From NCBI GenBank assembly GCA_913055785.1, contig CAJXLJ010000017.1, positions 1-59,542 on the forward strand: a DNA stretch of 59,542 nucleotides, given 5' to 3'. Under the pieces are notes generated by a model that saw nothing but the letters and a program-made list of their open reading frames with translations, made no database searches and was not told the DNA's origin. This stretch comes from an uncultured Parvularculaceae bacterium (GTDB lineage: Bacteria > Pseudomonadota > Alphaproteobacteria > Caulobacterales > Parvularculaceae). How positions within the stretch are numbered: position 1 is the stretch's first letter; each line of letters starts with the position of its first letter. Both the position numbers and the translations under genes were made by a program. Shown piece after piece: positions 43,178 to 53,789 of this stretch.

Positions 43178-44371
43178 GTGGATAGTTACCAGAACGCGGC
43201 TCAGCTAGCCGCTCTCACTCAACCGCAAGATCCGGTTTTTTGCATCCGCCCGCACGCAGCGCAAACGGCGGCGCGATGGTTTTTGACCCATTTTCCAGGC
43301 GAGACGTTCTACGCCGTCAAGGCGAACCCGTCCCCATGGCTTTTAAGAACGCTTTACGAAGCGGGCGTGACCCGGTTCGAAGTGGCGTCTATCGCCGAAG
43401 TGCGCCTGATCGCCGAGCTTTTTCCGGACGCAACCATCGCCTTCATGCATCCGGTGAAAGCCAGGGAAGCGATCGCCGAGGCCTATCATCAGCATGGCGT
43501 CAGAACCTTCTCCCTCGACAACGAAGACGAGCTTGAGAAGATTCTCGCCGCGACCGGCCACGCCCAGGACCTGACTCTTTGCGTGCGGCTCGCCGTGTCG
43601 AACGATCACGCCAAGATTTCGCTCGCCCGCAAATTCGGCGCGAGCGGCGCAGACGCCGTCCGCCTGTTGCAGAAAACGCGCCTGGCGACCCCACGGCTCG
43701 GCGTCGCCTTCCATGTGGGCAGCCAGACCATGTCGCCGGACGCCTATGTGGCGGCGATCGACACGGTCGAGCAGGTCGTGGTTCAGGCCGGCGTCATCGT
43801 CGACGTGCTCGATGTCGGCGGCGGCTTTCCGTCCGCCTATCCCGGCATGTTCCCGCCGCCGCTCGAAAACTACGCCGCCGCAATCAAAGCCCGGTTCGAA
43901 AAGATGCTGGTCGCGGAAAACTGCGTACTTTGGTGCGAACCCGGCCGCGCGCTCTCGGCGGAATCTTCGTCGCTGATCGTCCGCGTCGAGGCGCGCAAAG
44001 GCGGAAGCCTGCATCTCAATGAAGGCGTTTACGGCGCACTGTTCGACGCCGGCCATTTGAAATGGCCGTTCCCGGTCGGTCACCTCGCCCACCGCACGCA
44101 ACCGACGGAACTGGCGCCGTTCAGCTTCTACGGGCCGACCTGCGACGACCTCGATTTCATAGAGGGTCCCTATCACCTGCCTTCTGACGTCAAGGCCGGC
44201 GATTACCTTGAGGTCGGCATGCTCGGCGCCTATGGCGTCGCCATGCGCACCGGTTTTAACGGCTTTGCCGCCTATCGCGAAATTAAGGTCAACGACGCGC
44301 CGATGCTCTCGGTTTACAAGACGAACGATCCGCTCCCGGCGATCGGAAAGGAAGCCGCCAATGTCCAGTAA
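43178..44371 (+). CDS. Ornithine/lysine decarboxylase, alanine-racemase-fold PLP enzyme
   Basis: Decarboxylates ornithine to putrescine (or lysine to cadaverine). The protein has 397 residues starting with GTG 43178, 10 nt after GGAGG. The PLP lysine is Lys48 in TFYAVKANPSPWLL. The phosphate-binding motif GGGFPSAYPG, HVGSQ, EPGRALSAES and the second-subunit active-site cysteine in FYGPTCDDLDF are all present, so it should be active. It is first gene of an operon. The 3' end overlaps the deoxyhypusine-synthase homologue by 11 nt. Substrate choice between ornithine and lysine is not settled by sequence alone. Confidence 0.92.
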   Translation: MDSYQNAAQLAALTQPQDPVFCIRPHAAQTAARWFLTHFPGETFYAVKANPSPWLLRTLYEAGVTRFEVASIAEVRLIAELFPDATIAFMHPVKAREAIAEAYHQHGVRTFSLDNEDELEKILAATGHAQDLTLCVRLAVSNDHAKISLARKFGASGADAVRLLQKTRLATPRLGVAFHVGSQTMSPDAYVAAIDTVEQVVVQAGVIVDVLDVGGGFPSAYPGMFPPPLENYAAAIKARFEKMLVAENCVLWCEPGRALSAESSSLIVRVEARKGGSLHLNEGVYGALFDAGHLKWPFPVGHLAHRTQPTELAPFSFYGPTCDDLDFIEGPYHLPSDVKAGDYLEVGMLGAYGVAMRTGFNGFAAYREIKVNDAPMLSVYKTNDPLPAIGKEAANVQ

Positions 44372-45413
44372 GGAAATTTCCTCCAACAAAAAAGCCGAGC
44401 TGCTGGCGCGGACCGTCGAGCATGTGGACATCAAGTCTTTCGACGCGCGCCCGATCCTCGACGCGATGGAGAAAATGTCGTTTTCCTCGCGTGATCTCGG
44501 CCGCGCCGCGGACATCTATAACAAGATGCTCGCCGACAAGGACTGCACCATCTTTTTGACGCTCGCCGGATCGACCTCGGCCGGCGGTTGCATGGACATG
44601 TACGCCGACCTCCTCGAGAATAATATGATCGACTGCATTGTCGCCACCGGCGCCTCGATCGTCGACATGGACTTTTTCGAAGGCCTTGGCTTCAAGCACT
44701 ATCAGGCCGCCAGCTCGGTCGACGATAACGATCTGCGCGATCTTTACATCGACCGGATCTACGACACCTATATCGACGAGGAAGAACTCCAGGCCGTCGA
44801 TCACACGATCGCGAAAATCGCCGACGAGATCGAACCCGGCCTCTACTCCTCGCGCAAATTCATTCGCGAGATGGGCCGCTATCTTTCCGAACACGGCAAG
44901 AAGGCGAACTCGCTGGTCAAACTCGCTTATGAGAAGGACGTGCCGATCTTCTGTCCGGCCTTTTCGGACTCCTCGGCCGGTTTCGGCCTCGTCAAGCACC
45001 AGGTCGAGCGCATCAAGGCGGAAAAGCCTTATGTCTCCATCGACTCGGTCGCCGACTTCCGCGAGCTTACCGAAATCAAGATGAAGTCAGGCGACTCAGG
45101 CCTTCTGATGGTCGGCGGTGGCGTCCCGAAAAACTTCATTCAGGATACGGTCGTCTGCGCCGAAATCCTCGGCTACGAAGATTGCCCGGTTCACAAATAC
45201 GCCGTGCAGGTGACGGTCGCCGACGTGCGCGACGGCGCCTGCTCCTCCTCGACGCTGAAAGAAGCCGCGAGCTGGGGCAAGGTTTCGACCGTGCTTGAGC
45301 AGATGGTGTTCGCCGAAGCGACGACGGTGATGCCGCTGATCGGCTCCGACGCCTATCATCGCGGACACTGGAAGGCGCGCTCCCCACGCAAACTGGCGCG
45401 CCTGTTCGACTGA
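44361..45413 (+). CDS. Deoxyhypusine-synthase homologue, probable homospermidine synthase (SpeY-like)
   Basis: 350 residues of the NAD-dependent deoxyhypusine synthase family. Bacteria lack eIF5A, the usual protein substrate. In Anabaena a homologue (SpeY) is needed for homospermidine synthesis. The active-site lysine is kept as Lys307 in EAASWGKVST, equivalent to Lys329 of the human enzyme. NAD-site motifs LAGSTSAGG, VATGASIVD and LMVGGGVPKNF are also present. The ATG lies inside the end of the decarboxylase gene. I infer aminobutyl transfer from putrescine or spermidine to putrescine. Confidence 0.85.
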   Translation: MSSKEISSNKKAELLARTVEHVDIKSFDARPILDAMEKMSFSSRDLGRAADIYNKMLADKDCTIFLTLAGSTSAGGCMDMYADLLENNMIDCIVATGASIVDMDFFEGLGFKHYQAASSVDDNDLRDLYIDRIYDTYIDEEELQAVDHTIAKIADEIEPGLYSSRKFIREMGRYLSEHGKKANSLVKLAYEKDVPIFCPAFSDSSAGFGLVKHQVERIKAEKPYVSIDSVADFRELTEIKMKSGDSGLLMVGGGVPKNFIQDTVVCAEILGYEDCPVHKYAVQVTVADVRDGACSSSTLKEAASWGKVSTVLEQMVFAEATTVMPLIGSDAYHRGHWKARSPRKLARLFD

Positions 45414-46315
45414 TGACTGACTTTCAAGTTCTACCGCCTGAAGACGGCTTTCTCGGCCTAGAAGAAGACGCGCGCGCGCCGGCGGGCGCGCCCAAGGCCG
45501 TCATCATCCCGTTTGGCCTTGAAGCCACCGTCTCTTATGGCGGCGGCACTTCGAAGGGGCCGGCGGCGATGATTGAGGCCTCGCATCAGGTGGAGCTTTT
45601 CGACGAGGAACATTGGCGCGAACCAGCGCGCTCTTTTCAGGTTGAAACTTGGGCTGAGCCGGAAATCCCTTCGAAAACAGAGGATGCGCTGGACCTTCTG
45701 GCTGGCTTAACGAAGCAAGCGCTGGACGAGGACGCATTTCCTGTCGTTTTCGGCGGCGAGCATTCAATCACGCCCGGCGCCCTCCGCCCTTATCTGGAGC
45801 GATATCCCGATCTCGCGCTTCTGCATTTCGACGCGCATGCGGACCTGCGCGACGGCTATGAGGGCGAACATTATTCGCACGCCGCCGCCATCCGCCGCTG
45901 TCTCGACGCGCCGGACCTTTCAGTGGTTTCGATCGGCATTCGAAACATATCGGCAGGCGAGATTCCGTTCCTCGAAGACAACCGCCATCGCGTCCACATT
46001 CACTGGGCGAAGGACAAGAAGAACTGGGACATCGAAGAGATGCTGGCGCCGCTCGCCGGCCGACCCGTCTATGTCACTTTCGATCTCGACGGTTTTGACG
46101 CGAGCCTCATGCCGGCCACCGGCACGCCGGAGCCCGGCGGGCTTTTCTGGGACGACGTCATGCCGATCTTCAAACGCGCGGCGGAAATCTCGACCTGGGT
46201 CGGCGCCGACATCAACGAGCTGGCGCCGCGGCCGGAACTTCACGGCTGCGACTTTCTCGCCGCGAAACTCGCCTACAAGATTTTGGGCTACCGGTTTTTG
46301 ACGGACGTTAAATAA
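45413..46315 (+). CDS. speB: Agmatinase-family ureohydrolase
   Basis: 300 residues of the arginase/agmatinase family. The binuclear manganese ligands are in VFGGEHSITPGA, LHFDAHADLRDGY and VTFDLDGFDASLMPATGTPEPGG. The family reaction yields putrescine and urea from agmatine. Agmatinase fits the operon best, although guanidinobutyrase or another ureohydrolase role is possible. No arginine decarboxylase lies in the window, so the origin of agmatine is unknown. The ATG shares one base with the preceding stop (TGATG). Confidence 0.88.
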   Translation: MTDFQVLPPEDGFLGLEEDARAPAGAPKAVIIPFGLEATVSYGGGTSKGPAAMIEASHQVELFDEEHWREPARSFQVETWAEPEIPSKTEDALDLLAGLTKQALDEDAFPVVFGGEHSITPGALRPYLERYPDLALLHFDAHADLRDGYEGEHYSHAAAIRRCLDAPDLSVVSIGIRNISAGEIPFLEDNRHRVHIHWAKDKKNWDIEEMLAPLAGRPVYVTFDLDGFDASLMPATGTPEPGGLFWDDVMPIFKRAAEISTWVGADINELAPRPELHGCDFLAAKLAYKILGYRFLTDVK

Positions 46316-46317
46316 AT

Positions 46318-46356
46318 CCGCTCACCCCGGCGAAAGCCGGAATGAGCGGTTATTTT
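46318..46356. terminator. REP-like hairpin serving as bidirectional terminator between speB and fadJ
   Basis: CCGCTCA (46318-46324), CC, CCGGC, loop GAAA, GCCGG, AA, TGAGCGG (46343-46349), followed by TTATTTT. It is a 12-bp stem with a 2x2 internal loop. The outer arms are the same as in the 13674-13753 repeat, so it is a short-form member of that family. It is placed exactly between two convergent genes. Confidence 0.75.
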
Positions 46357-46362
46357 AAATGT

Positions 46363-48570
46363 TTATGCAGCGCTCTTGTAGAGCGTCTCGCCGGTCTTCG
46401 CCATTTCGCGGAAATGGTTCGGCGGATTGAACCGGGGTCCGTATTTCTGGGCGAGGCTCTCGGCCTTGCGCACGAACTCATCAACGCCGATCGTGTCGAT
46501 ATGGCTCATGGGCCCGCCGGTCCAGGGAGCAAAGCCCCAGCCGAAGATCGCGCCGAGATCAGCCGACTGCGGATCGGAAACAATCCCTTCCGCGAAACAA
46601 TGCGCCGCCGGAATGAGCTGCGCGTAAAGCAGCCGCTCTTTCACGTCTTCAAGGGAGGGCTGTTCGTCCGCCAGCGGGAAATATTCCGTCAGGCCCGGCC
46701 AGAGATGCTTCTTGCCGCCTTCGGGATAATCGTAGAAACCACCGCCGGATTTGCGACCCTTGCGCCCGAGGTCTTCAACGAACTTGAGCAGCAACTGATA
46801 GACGGGCTCGTTTGTCGGATCCTGCCCGGTTTCCTTGGCGGTCGCCTTGGCGATCCTGAGGCCAAGCTCCTGCGAGGTCTCGTCGCAAAGCGCGAGCGGA
46901 CCGACCGGCATGCCGAGCGACTTTGCGGCGTTCTCGATGAGCGCCGCCTTGACGCCTTCCGTCACCAGCAGCATCGACTCGTTGATATAGGGCGGCACGA
47001 CGCGGTTCGTATAAAACCCGCGGGTGTCTTTGACGACAATCGGCGTCTTCTTGATCTTGCCCACATAATCGAGCGCTGTCGCCAGCGAGCGGTCGCCCGA
47101 TTGTTCGCCGGGAATGATCTCCACGAGCGGCATCTTGTCGACCGGCGAGAAGAAGTGAATGCCGATGAACTGGTCCGGACGCTCCGAATGCTTCGCCAGC
47201 CCGGTGATCGGCAGCGTCGAAGTGTTTGACGCGAAGATCACATCCTGACCGATCACCGCTTCGGTACGCTTGATTACGTCCGCCTTGACATCAGGGTCCT
47301 CGAAGACGGCCTCGATGATGAGATCAACGTCTTTCAGATCGTTATAGTCGGTCGTCGGCGTGATGCGCGCGAGAAGCTCGTCGCCCTTTTCTTTCGTCAC
47401 TTTGCCGCGCGAAACGCCTTTTTCAACGATGCCTTGCGAATAGGCTTTGCCCTTTTTAGCGTATTCGATGTCACGATCGAGAAGCACGACCTGCATGCCG
47501 CCCTTCGCCGTCACATAGGCGATCCCGGCGCCCATCATGCCGGCGCCGAGTACGCCGACTTTTTTGATTTCGGTCGGCGGAACGCCTTCAGGTCGCTGTT
47601 CGCCCTTTTCCGCCGCCTGTTTGTTGATGAACAGGGTCCGGATCATGTTGCGGGTCTGGGCGCTCGAAAGCAGCTTCAGGAAATATTTCGACTCGATGCG
47701 GATCGCCGTATCGAACGGCACCACAGAGCCTTCGTAGAAGCAGGAGAGGATATACTGCACCGCCGGGTAATTGTGGCTGGTCTCGCGTTGGGCCATGGCG
47801 TTCGACGCCACATGGAATTGCACCGCGCCCGGATTCATCGGCCCTGCGCCGCCCGGATATTTGAAACCCTTCTTGTCCCAGGGCTGCGTGACCTTCGGAT
47901 TGGCCTTCACCCATTCCTTGGCTTTCGCCACAACGTCATCAGCGGGAACGACGTCCTGAATAATGCCTTGCCCCTTCGCCGTATTCGGATCTATCGGCCT
48001 GCCTTGCGTCGCGAGCATCGCCGCGTTCTGAAGACCAGCGAGGCGCGGCAAGCGTTGCGTGCCGCCGCCACCCGGCAAAAGGCCCACCTGCACTTCCGGC
48101 ACGCCGAGCTGGATTTTCGGATTATCGGCGACAACACGATGATGACAGGCGAGCACAAGCTCAAGCCCGCCGCCGAGCGCGAGGCCGTTAACCGCCGCCG
48201 CAACAGGCTTGGCGTGCGCCTGACCGTTGAGTAGCGCTTTCGCGGGATGACCGCCGGTTTCCAGCTTGCGCAGCATGGCGTTGAGCGCAAAGGCGGCTTC
48301 GAACTTTTCTTTTCCGGAAGCTGACACCATGCCGCCAGCGCCGCCGCCACCCAGCATGTTGAGATCCGCGCCGGCGAGAAAACCCGACGACTTGCCGGAG
48401 GTGATGACGGCGCCTTTAATACCGTCATCGGCGCAGAAGCTGTCGACCCACTGCGAGAACTCTTTCATCAGCTCCGCGTTCCAGACATTCATCGACTTGC
48501 CCGGGAGGTCGATGGTGACAAGGGCGACGCCGTCGCTGTCGACGTCAACGTTGAAGGTTTCGTAAGACAT
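46363..48570 (-). CDS. fadJ: Multifunctional fatty-acid oxidation protein: enoyl-CoA hydratase / 3-hydroxyacyl-CoA dehydrogenase
   Basis: Carries out the second and third steps of beta-oxidation. The protein has 735 residues from ATG 48570 (MSYETFNVDVDSDG). N-terminal crotonase domain (about 1-290, SGFLAGADLNML and ALGGGLELVLACHH), linker, then an NAD-binding 3-hydroxyacyl-CoA dehydrogenase domain (about 325-500, VGVLGAGMMGAGIAYVTAKG; FIGIHFFSPVDKMPLVEI) and the C-terminal dehydrogenase domain. The family's short-form architecture (FadJ/FadB alpha-subunit) is complete. It is 26 nt downstream of a thiolase gene, its usual partner subunit. Confidence 0.94.
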   Translation of the reverse strand: MSYETFNVDVDSDGVALVTIDLPGKSMNVWNAELMKEFSQWVDSFCADDGIKGAVITSGKSSGFLAGADLNMLGGGGAGGMVSASGKEKFEAAFALNAMLRKLETGGHPAKALLNGQAHAKPVAAAVNGLALGGGLELVLACHHRVVADNPKIQLGVPEVQVGLLPGGGGTQRLPRLAGLQNAAMLATQGRPIDPNTAKGQGIIQDVVPADDVVAKAKEWVKANPKVTQPWDKKGFKYPGGAGPMNPGAVQFHVASNAMAQRETSHNYPAVQYILSCFYEGSVVPFDTAIRIESKYFLKLLSSAQTRNMIRTLFINKQAAEKGEQRPEGVPPTEIKKVGVLGAGMMGAGIAYVTAKGGMQVVLLDRDIEYAKKGKAYSQGIVEKGVSRGKVTKEKGDELLARITPTTDYNDLKDVDLIIEAVFEDPDVKADVIKRTEAVIGQDVIFASNTSTLPITGLAKHSERPDQFIGIHFFSPVDKMPLVEIIPGEQSGDRSLATALDYVGKIKKTPIVVKDTRGFYTNRVVPPYINESMLLVTEGVKAALIENAAKSLGMPVGPLALCDETSQELGLRIAKATAKETGQDPTNEPVYQLLLKFVEDLGRKGRKSGGGFYDYPEGGKKHLWPGLTEYFPLADEQPSLEDVKERLLYAQLIPAAHCFAEGIVSDPQSADLGAIFGWGFAPWTGGPMSHIDTIGVDEFVRKAESLAQKYGPRFNPPNHFREMAKTGETLYKSAA

Positions 48571-48596
48571 TGTTTCGCTCGTCCTGTCGCTAACTG

Positions 48597-49805
48597 TTAA
48601 ACCCGCTCGATGATCGTCGCCGTGCCCATGCCGGCGCCGATACAAAGCGTAATGAGAGCGGTTTCCTTGCCGGAGCGCTCAAGTTCGTCGACCATTGTGC
48701 CGAAGATCATCGCGCCGGTCGCGCCGAGCGGATGGCCCATGGCGATGGCGCCGCCATTGACGTTGATGTCCGAGTGATCGATGTCGAGCGCCTGCATGAA
48801 GCGCAACACGACGGAAGCGAAGGCTTCGTTGAGTTCCCAGAGGTCAATGTCCTTCTTGTCCATACCGGCCCGGGCGAGCGCCTTCTTGGCGGCGAATTCC
48901 GGCCCCGTGAGCATGATCGTCGGCTCGGAACCGATGGACGCCATGGCGCGAATACGTGCGCGCGGTTTAAGACCGAGCTTCTTGCCGATGTCCTCATTGC
49001 CGATCAGCACCGCCGCGGCGCCGTCAACGATGCCGGAGGAGTTGCCGGCGTGATGCACATGGTTGATCTTTTCAATTTCGGCGTATTTCTGCAGCGCCAC
49101 CGCATCGAAGCCGAAATTCTCGCCGAGCATAGCGAAGGACGGGTTGAGCGCGCCGAGGGACTGCATGTCGGTCTCGGCGCGAACGGTCTCGTCATGATCG
49201 AGCACCGTCTCGCCGATCACATCCTTCACTGGCATGATCGATTTGGCGAAGCGGTTTTCCGACCAGCTCCGGGCGGCGCGCTTCTGGCTTTCGACGGCGT
49301 AGGCGTCGACATCGTCGCGCGAGAAGCCGTATTTCGTGGCGATGAGATCCGCCGAAATTCCCTGCGGCACGAAATAGGTCTTGAACGCCGTCGAGGGATC
49401 CGTCGGCCAGGCGCCCCCGTCCGATCCCATCGGCACCCGGCTCATGGACTCAACGCCGCCGCCGATCGTCAGGTCCGCTTCCCCCGCCTTTACTTTCGCC
49501 GCCGCGATGTTCACCGCTTCAAGGCCGCTGGCGCAGAAGCGATTGACCTGAATGCCGGAGGTTGTTTGCGGGTAGCCCGCATTAAGGATCGCCGTGCGCG
49601 TGACCACCGCGCCCTGCTCCCCTACCGGCGAGACGCAGCCGAACGCCACATCCTCGATCTCACCCGCGTCGATTTCATTCCGGTCGCGAACCGCTTCCAG
49701 CACCTGGGTCGCGAGTTGCACCGGGGTGACTTCATGGAGGGAGCCGTCAGGCTTGCCCTTGCCTCGCGGGGTGCGGACGGCGTCGTAAATATAGGCTTCG
49801 GTCAT
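48597..49805 (-). CDS. Acetyl-CoA acyltransferase (thiolase), partner of FadJ
   Basis: 402 residues. Nucleophilic cysteine in [13 protein letters not shown] (about 89-94), catalytic histidine in [16 protein letters not shown] and the second cysteine in [13 protein letters not shown]: a complete thiolase active site. It cleaves 3-ketoacyl-CoA to acetyl-CoA and shortened acyl-CoA. Its place before fadJ makes a degradative 3-ketoacyl-CoA thiolase more likely than a biosynthetic acetoacetyl-CoA thiolase. Upstream lies an 18-bp palindrome that could be its operator. Confidence 0.93.
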   Translation of the reverse strand: MTEAYIYDAVRTPRGKGKPDGSLHEVTPVQLATQVLEAVRDRNEIDAGEIEDVAFGCVSPVGEQGAVVTRTAILNAGYPQTTSGIQVNRFCASGLEAVNIAAAKVKAGEADLTIGGGVESMSRVPMGSDGGAWPTDPSTAFKTYFVPQGISADLIATKYGFSRDDVDAYAVESQKRAARSWSENRFAKSIMPVKDVIGETVLDHDETVRAETDMQSLGALNPSFAMLGENFGFDAVALQKYAEIEKINHVHHAGNSSGIVDGAAAVLIGNEDIGKKLGLKPRARIRAMASIGSEPTIMLTGPEFAAKKALARAGMDKKDIDLWELNEAFASVVLRFMQALDIDHSDINVNGGAIAMGHPLGATGAMIFGTMVDELERSGKETALITLCIGAGMGTATIIERV

Positions 49806-49849
49806 GGAAGGGTCCTCTGGCTGTACGGGCGGCGGCCCGGCATTCGTCT

Positions 49850-49867
49850 GGGTCCTAGTTAGGACCC
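49850..49867. promoter_or_regulatory. Palindromic operator candidate upstream of the thiolase-fadJ operon
   Basis: GGGTCCTA-GT-TAGGACCC: perfect 8-bp arms and a 2-bp centre, 45 bp before the thiolase start. GGGTCC recurs at 49872-49877. It resembles a dimeric-repressor site of TetR or GntR type (fatty-acid regulators such as PsrA or FadR are obvious candidates), but I did not match it to a known consensus. It is also in the 214-bp region upstream of putA. Confidence 0.5.
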
Positions 49868-50019
49868 GCCCGGGTCCGGCGCAATGCTGCGGCGCAGTCC
49901 CAAATCGGTGATTTAGAAAGTCAATACAAGCCCGCGCCCGGAACGGCCCGGAAGGGAATGACAGACCCTCCGCAACACGCTAATCGGTTGTCCGCCTTAA
50001 CGCTTCTGAAAGGATGCTT

Positions 50020-53000
50020 ATGCCGACGGCGGGTTCGCTGGACAGTCTGCGCAAAGCCGTGCGCGATCACTATCTTGCTGCTGAAGACGATCTTGCGCCC
50101 AGGCTTGTCGCCGCCGCCGGTCTCGACGCCGGCGCGAGAGGGCGGGCGCAAAAACAGGCGGCCGCCTTCGTTGAAAAGGCCCGCGCCAACGCCGAAAGCT
50201 CGGGGCTGATCGACAAATTCCTCCAGGAGTACGGGCTCTCGACCGTTGAAGGCGTGACGCTGATGCGCCTCGCCGAAGCGCTGTTACGCACGCCCGATGC
50301 GGCGACCGCCGACGCCCTGATCGAGGACAAGATCGAGGCCGGCGACTGGGCCTCCCACAAGGGCAAGAGTCCCTTCCCGCTCGTCAACTTCTCGACCCGC
50401 GCCCTGATGCTGACCGCCGCCTGGCTCGACGATATTGAAGGCAAGGATCCCCTGCGCCGGATGGCCGCCGCGACAAAAGACGCGCTCGACCGGCTCGGCG
50501 AACCGGTGATCCGCAGCGCGGTCGGTCAGGCGATGCGAATCATGGGCGAGCATTTCGTGCTCGGCGAGACCATCGGCGAGGCGATGAAGCGCGGCCGCAA
50601 ATTCGCCGCCAAGGGTTATGTCTTCTCCTTCGACATGCTGGGCGAGGCCGCTCACACCGCCGCCGATGCGGAGAAATATTTCAGCGACTATTCCAACGCC
50701 ATCGACGCCATCGCAGAACACGCCGGCAATGAGCGCGCGGCCGACAACCCCGGTATCTCCGTCAAGCTCTCCGCGCTGCATCCCCGTTATGAATACGGCA
50801 AGAAAGAACGCGTCTTAAAAGAACTCGGCGCCAGCGTCCGCGAACTCGCCCTTAAAGCGAAAGCCGCCAATATGGGCTTCAACATCGACGCGGAAGAAGC
50901 TGACCGCCTCGATATTTCTCTCGACCTCATCGAAGGGTTGATGCGCGACCCGGCGCTCGCCGGCTGGAAAGGCTTCGGAGTCGTCGTGCAGGCCTATCAG
51001 CGGCGGGCGATGTTCGTGCTCGACTGGCTCGCCGCGCTCGCCCGCGAGACCGATCGCCGGATCATGGTGCGCCTCGTCAAGGGCGCCTACTGGGACAGCG
51101 AAATCAAGCGCGCGCAGGAAATGGGACTCGAAAGCTATCCCGTTTACACTCGCAAAATCCTCACAGACCTCAGCTATGTCGCCTGCGCGCGCAAACTCCT
51201 TTCCGCAACCGACGTTTTCTATCCGCAATTCGCCACCCATAACGCGCTGACCGCCACAACGGTGCGCGAGATGGCCGGCGACTTTGCCGACTACGAACTG
51301 CAGCGCCTTCACGGCATGGGCGAAGCGCTCCATGACAGCCTCATCGAACACGGCGCGCGGTCGCGCATTTATGCGCCGGTCGGCGGCCATAAGGAGCTGC
51401 TGCCTTATCTGGTGCGCCGTCTTCTCGAAAACGGCGCCAATTCATCCTTCGTCAACCAGCTCATCGACGCCGACCTCTCGGTCGACGATGTTGTCGCCGA
51501 CCCGCTTGACGATGTTGCAGCGCTTGAAACCTACGCCAACCCGCTGATCCCCTCGCCGCGCAATCATCTCGGCGGGCGGCTTTCGGCGAAAGGCTGGGAC
51601 GAAACCGACGCGCTCACCGCCGCCATGCTGGCGGACGGCGCCCGTGACCGACTCAAGCCCATCGCGGCGCGGCCGGTCATCAATGGCGAAACCGGCGATG
51701 GCGTGATCTCACCGGTCGACAACCCCGCCAACACGGCCGACGCTATTGGCTCGGTCGAGCCGGCGGGTGAGAACGACGTCGCGCGCGCCTGCGCCGCCGC
51801 CGCCGGTTATTGCAAAGAATGGGCGGCGAAGCCCTCAAGGGAACGCGCAGCGGCGTTGCGCAAAGCCGCCGACCTGCTCGACAAACGCGGTCTTCATTTC
51901 ATGACTGTCGCGGTCTTCGAGGCCGGCAAGACATGGCCCGACGCCATCGCCGAAGTCCGCGAGGCCGTGGATTTTCTGCGCTACTACGCTGATGAATGCG
52001 AGAAACTAAATGGCGAGCCGCTGGGCGTCGTCGCCTGCATCTCGCCCTGGAATTTTCCGCTGGCGATTTTCCTGGGGCAAGTCAGCGCCGCCCTCGCCGC
52101 CGGCAATTGCGTGATCGCAAAACCCGCCGAACAGACGCCGCTTATTGCCTATGAAGCAATCCGGCTTCTGTATGAAGCCGGCGTGCCGCCTGCGGCGCTC
52201 CATTATCTTCCGGGCGACGGCCCTTCCGTCGGCGCGCCGCTTGTCGCGCATCCGCACGTCAACGGCGTCGTCTTCACCGGCTCGACGGAAGTCGCGCAGT
52301 TGATCAAGCGCAGCCTCGTCGCGGTGGGCAAATACGATGCCGGTCTTATCGCCGAAACCGGCGGTATCAACGCCATGATCGTCGATTCAACGGCGTTGCT
52401 CGAACGGGCGGTCGACGACACGGTTTCATCGGCGTTCCAGAGCGCCGGGCAACGCTGCTCGGCCTGCCGTGTCGTCTGCGTGCAGGAAGATATCGCTGAT
52501 CGATTCAATGAAATGCTCGCCGGCGCGATGGCGGAACTCACCGTCGGCGATCCCTCCAGACTCGCGACGGATGTCGGTCCGGTGATCGACGCCGAAGCGC
52601 TTGGCAATATCGAACGCCATATCGAGCGGCTCGAAAAGGAAGCGACGCTGATCGCCCGCGCCCATGACATAAAGGACGGCGATGAAGGGACCTTTGTGCG
52701 CCCCGTCGCCTTTGAAATGCGTTCCCTGCGCGATGTGAAACAGGAAATCTTCGGACCTGTACTTCATGTCGTCACCTACAAGGCGGAAGCGCTGGAAAAA
52801 CTCGTCGACGACATCAACGCCCTCGGCTTCGGCCTCACCATGGGCGTTCACACACGGATTGATGAAACCGTCGAGCGTATTTCCCGGCGGGCGCGGATCG
52901 GCAATCTCTACATCAACCGCAACCAGATCGGCGCCGTGGTCGGCGTTCAGCCCTTCGGCGGCGAAGGGCTTTCCGGCACCGGCCCCAAGGCGGGAGGTCC

Positions 53001-53697
53001 GCATTATCTCCACGCCCTGCAAAAGCGTCCCGCCGCGGCGGCGAACGATATAGAGGTTTCGGAACGCAATCTAACGCCCGCCGAGCAATCCAAAATCGAC
53101 GCTGCAGCCAAACAGGTCTTCGCCGCGGACATGCGCAAGGATCGAAGCGCCGTGCTGGCGCTCGCCGCCGCAACCCTGTCGCCCGAAGAAGCCGCCGCCT
53201 TTAAGGATGCACAGAGCGTTTACAACGACTATTTCAGCGCGCCGATGGAACTGCCCGGCCCGACCGGCGAAGCGAACACCTTGCGGCTGCGCAGCCGCGG
53301 TCTCGTCGTCTGCCTTGGCGGTGGCGGCAGCGAAACCGCCTGCCGTCAGGTGGCGCTCGCCATCGCCGCCGGCAATATCGTTGTTACGAGCGAAGACATC
53401 GCGACATTGTTCAAGCAGTCGCTGGCGGAAGCCGACCCTGCGCTCGTCATCGGTCTCGATCTGGAAACTGGCGTTCCCGAACCCCTGCTTCTCGACAGCC
53501 GCGTGCGCGCCGTGGTTTTCGACGGCAGCGAGAGCGCCAAGGCGTGCATCGAAACGGCGCTGGCGAAACGCACCGGACCGATCATCCCGCTGCTCACCAG
53601 CCGCGACGCGCCCTGGCGCTACGCCGCCGAGCGTTGCCTGACGATCAACACCACAGCCGCGGGCGGCGACGTGCGGCTTTTATCCTTGAGCGAATAG
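50020..53697 (+). CDS. putA: Bifunctional proline dehydrogenase / delta-1-pyrroline-5-carboxylate dehydrogenase
   Basis: Oxidises proline to glutamate in two steps with FAD and NAD+. The protein has 1225 residues from ATG 50020, chosen because GAAAGGA is 7 nt away. The PRODH domain (about 130-460) has [16 protein letters not shown] and FATHNA. The P5CDH domain (about 540-1000) has [13 protein letters not shown], catalytic Cys in [10 protein letters not shown] and [12 protein letters not shown]-terminal ALDH-like domain (about 1030-1225) corresponds to the larger PutA types. The ribbon-helix-helix DNA-binding domain seen at the N-terminus of enterobacterial PutA is missing, so regulation must come from another protein. 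Confidence 0.95.
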   Translation: MPTAGSLDSLRKAVRDHYLAAEDDLAPRLVAAAGLDAGARGRAQKQAAAFVEKARANAESSGLIDKFLQEYGLSTVEGVTLMRLAEALLRTPDAATADALIEDKIEAGDWASHKGKSPFPLVNFSTRALMLTAAWLDDIEGKDPLRRMAAATKDALDRLGEPVIRSAVGQAMRIMGEHFVLGETIGEAMKRGRKFAAKGYVFSFDMLGEAAHTAADAEKYFSDYSNAIDAIAEHAGNERAADNPGISVKLSALHPRYEYGKKERVLKELGASVRELALKAKAANMGFNIDAEEADRLDISLDLIEGLMRDPALAGWKGFGVVVQAYQRRAMFVLDWLAALARETDRRIMVRLVKGAYWDSEIKRAQEMGLESYPVYTRKILTDLSYVACARKLLSATDVFYPQFATHNALTATTVREMAGDFADYELQRLHGMGEALHDSLIEHGARSRIYAPVGGHKELLPYLVRRLLENGANSSFVNQLIDADLSVDDVVADPLDDVAALETYANPLIPSPRNHLGGRLSAKGWDETDALTAAMLADGARDRLKPIAARPVINGETGDGVISPVDNPANTADAIGSVEPAGENDVARACAAAAGYCKEWAAKPSRERAAALRKAADLLDKRGLHFMTVAVFEAGKTWPDAIAEVREAVDFLRYYADECEKLNGEPLGVVACISPWNFPLAIFLGQVSAALAAGNCVIAKPAEQTPLIAYEAIRLLYEAGVPPAALHYLPGDGPSVGAPLVAHPHVNGVVFTGSTEVAQLIKRSLVAVGKYDAGLIAETGGINAMIVDSTALLERAVDDTVSSAFQSAGQRCSACRVVCVQEDIADRFNEMLAGAMAELTVGDPSRLATDVGPVIDAEALGNIERHIERLEKEATLIARAHDIKDGDEGTFVRPVAFEMRSLRDVKQEIFGPVLHVVTYKAEALEKLVDDINALGFGLTMGVHTRIDETVERISRRARIGNLYINRNQIGAVVGVQPFGGEGLSGTGPKAGGPHYLHALQKRPAAAANDIEVSERNLTPAEQSKIDAAAKQVFAADMRKDRSAVLALAAATLSPEEAAAFKDAQSVYNDYFSAPMELPGPTGEANTLRLRSRGLVVCLGGGGSETACRQVALAIAAGNIVVTSEDIATLFKQSLAEADPALVIGLDLETGVPEPLLLDSRVRAVVFDGSESAKACIETALAKRTGPIIPLLTSRDAPWRYAAERCLTINTTAAGGDVRLLSLSE

Positions 53698-53789
53698 GGC
53701 TAAGCTTTCGTTTTTTAAGGGTTTTATCGCGGCGCAGAACCTGTTCGCCGCATTGCCCTTGCATTGCACAACGGGGCGGCGTTCATAAC

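Noticed and set aside
43173-43208. Eleven-codon ORF (MRWIVTRTRLS) overlapping the decarboxylase start, a possible leader peptide
   Set aside because: Interesting because of the polyamine context and the three arginines, but it overlaps the GTG start of the main gene and is far shorter than known speF leader peptides; chance is the simpler explanation.
43343-44515. 390-residue open frame on the minus strand
   Set aside because: Antisense to the decarboxylase and the start of the DHS homologue, both with intact active-site motifs; no family similarity.
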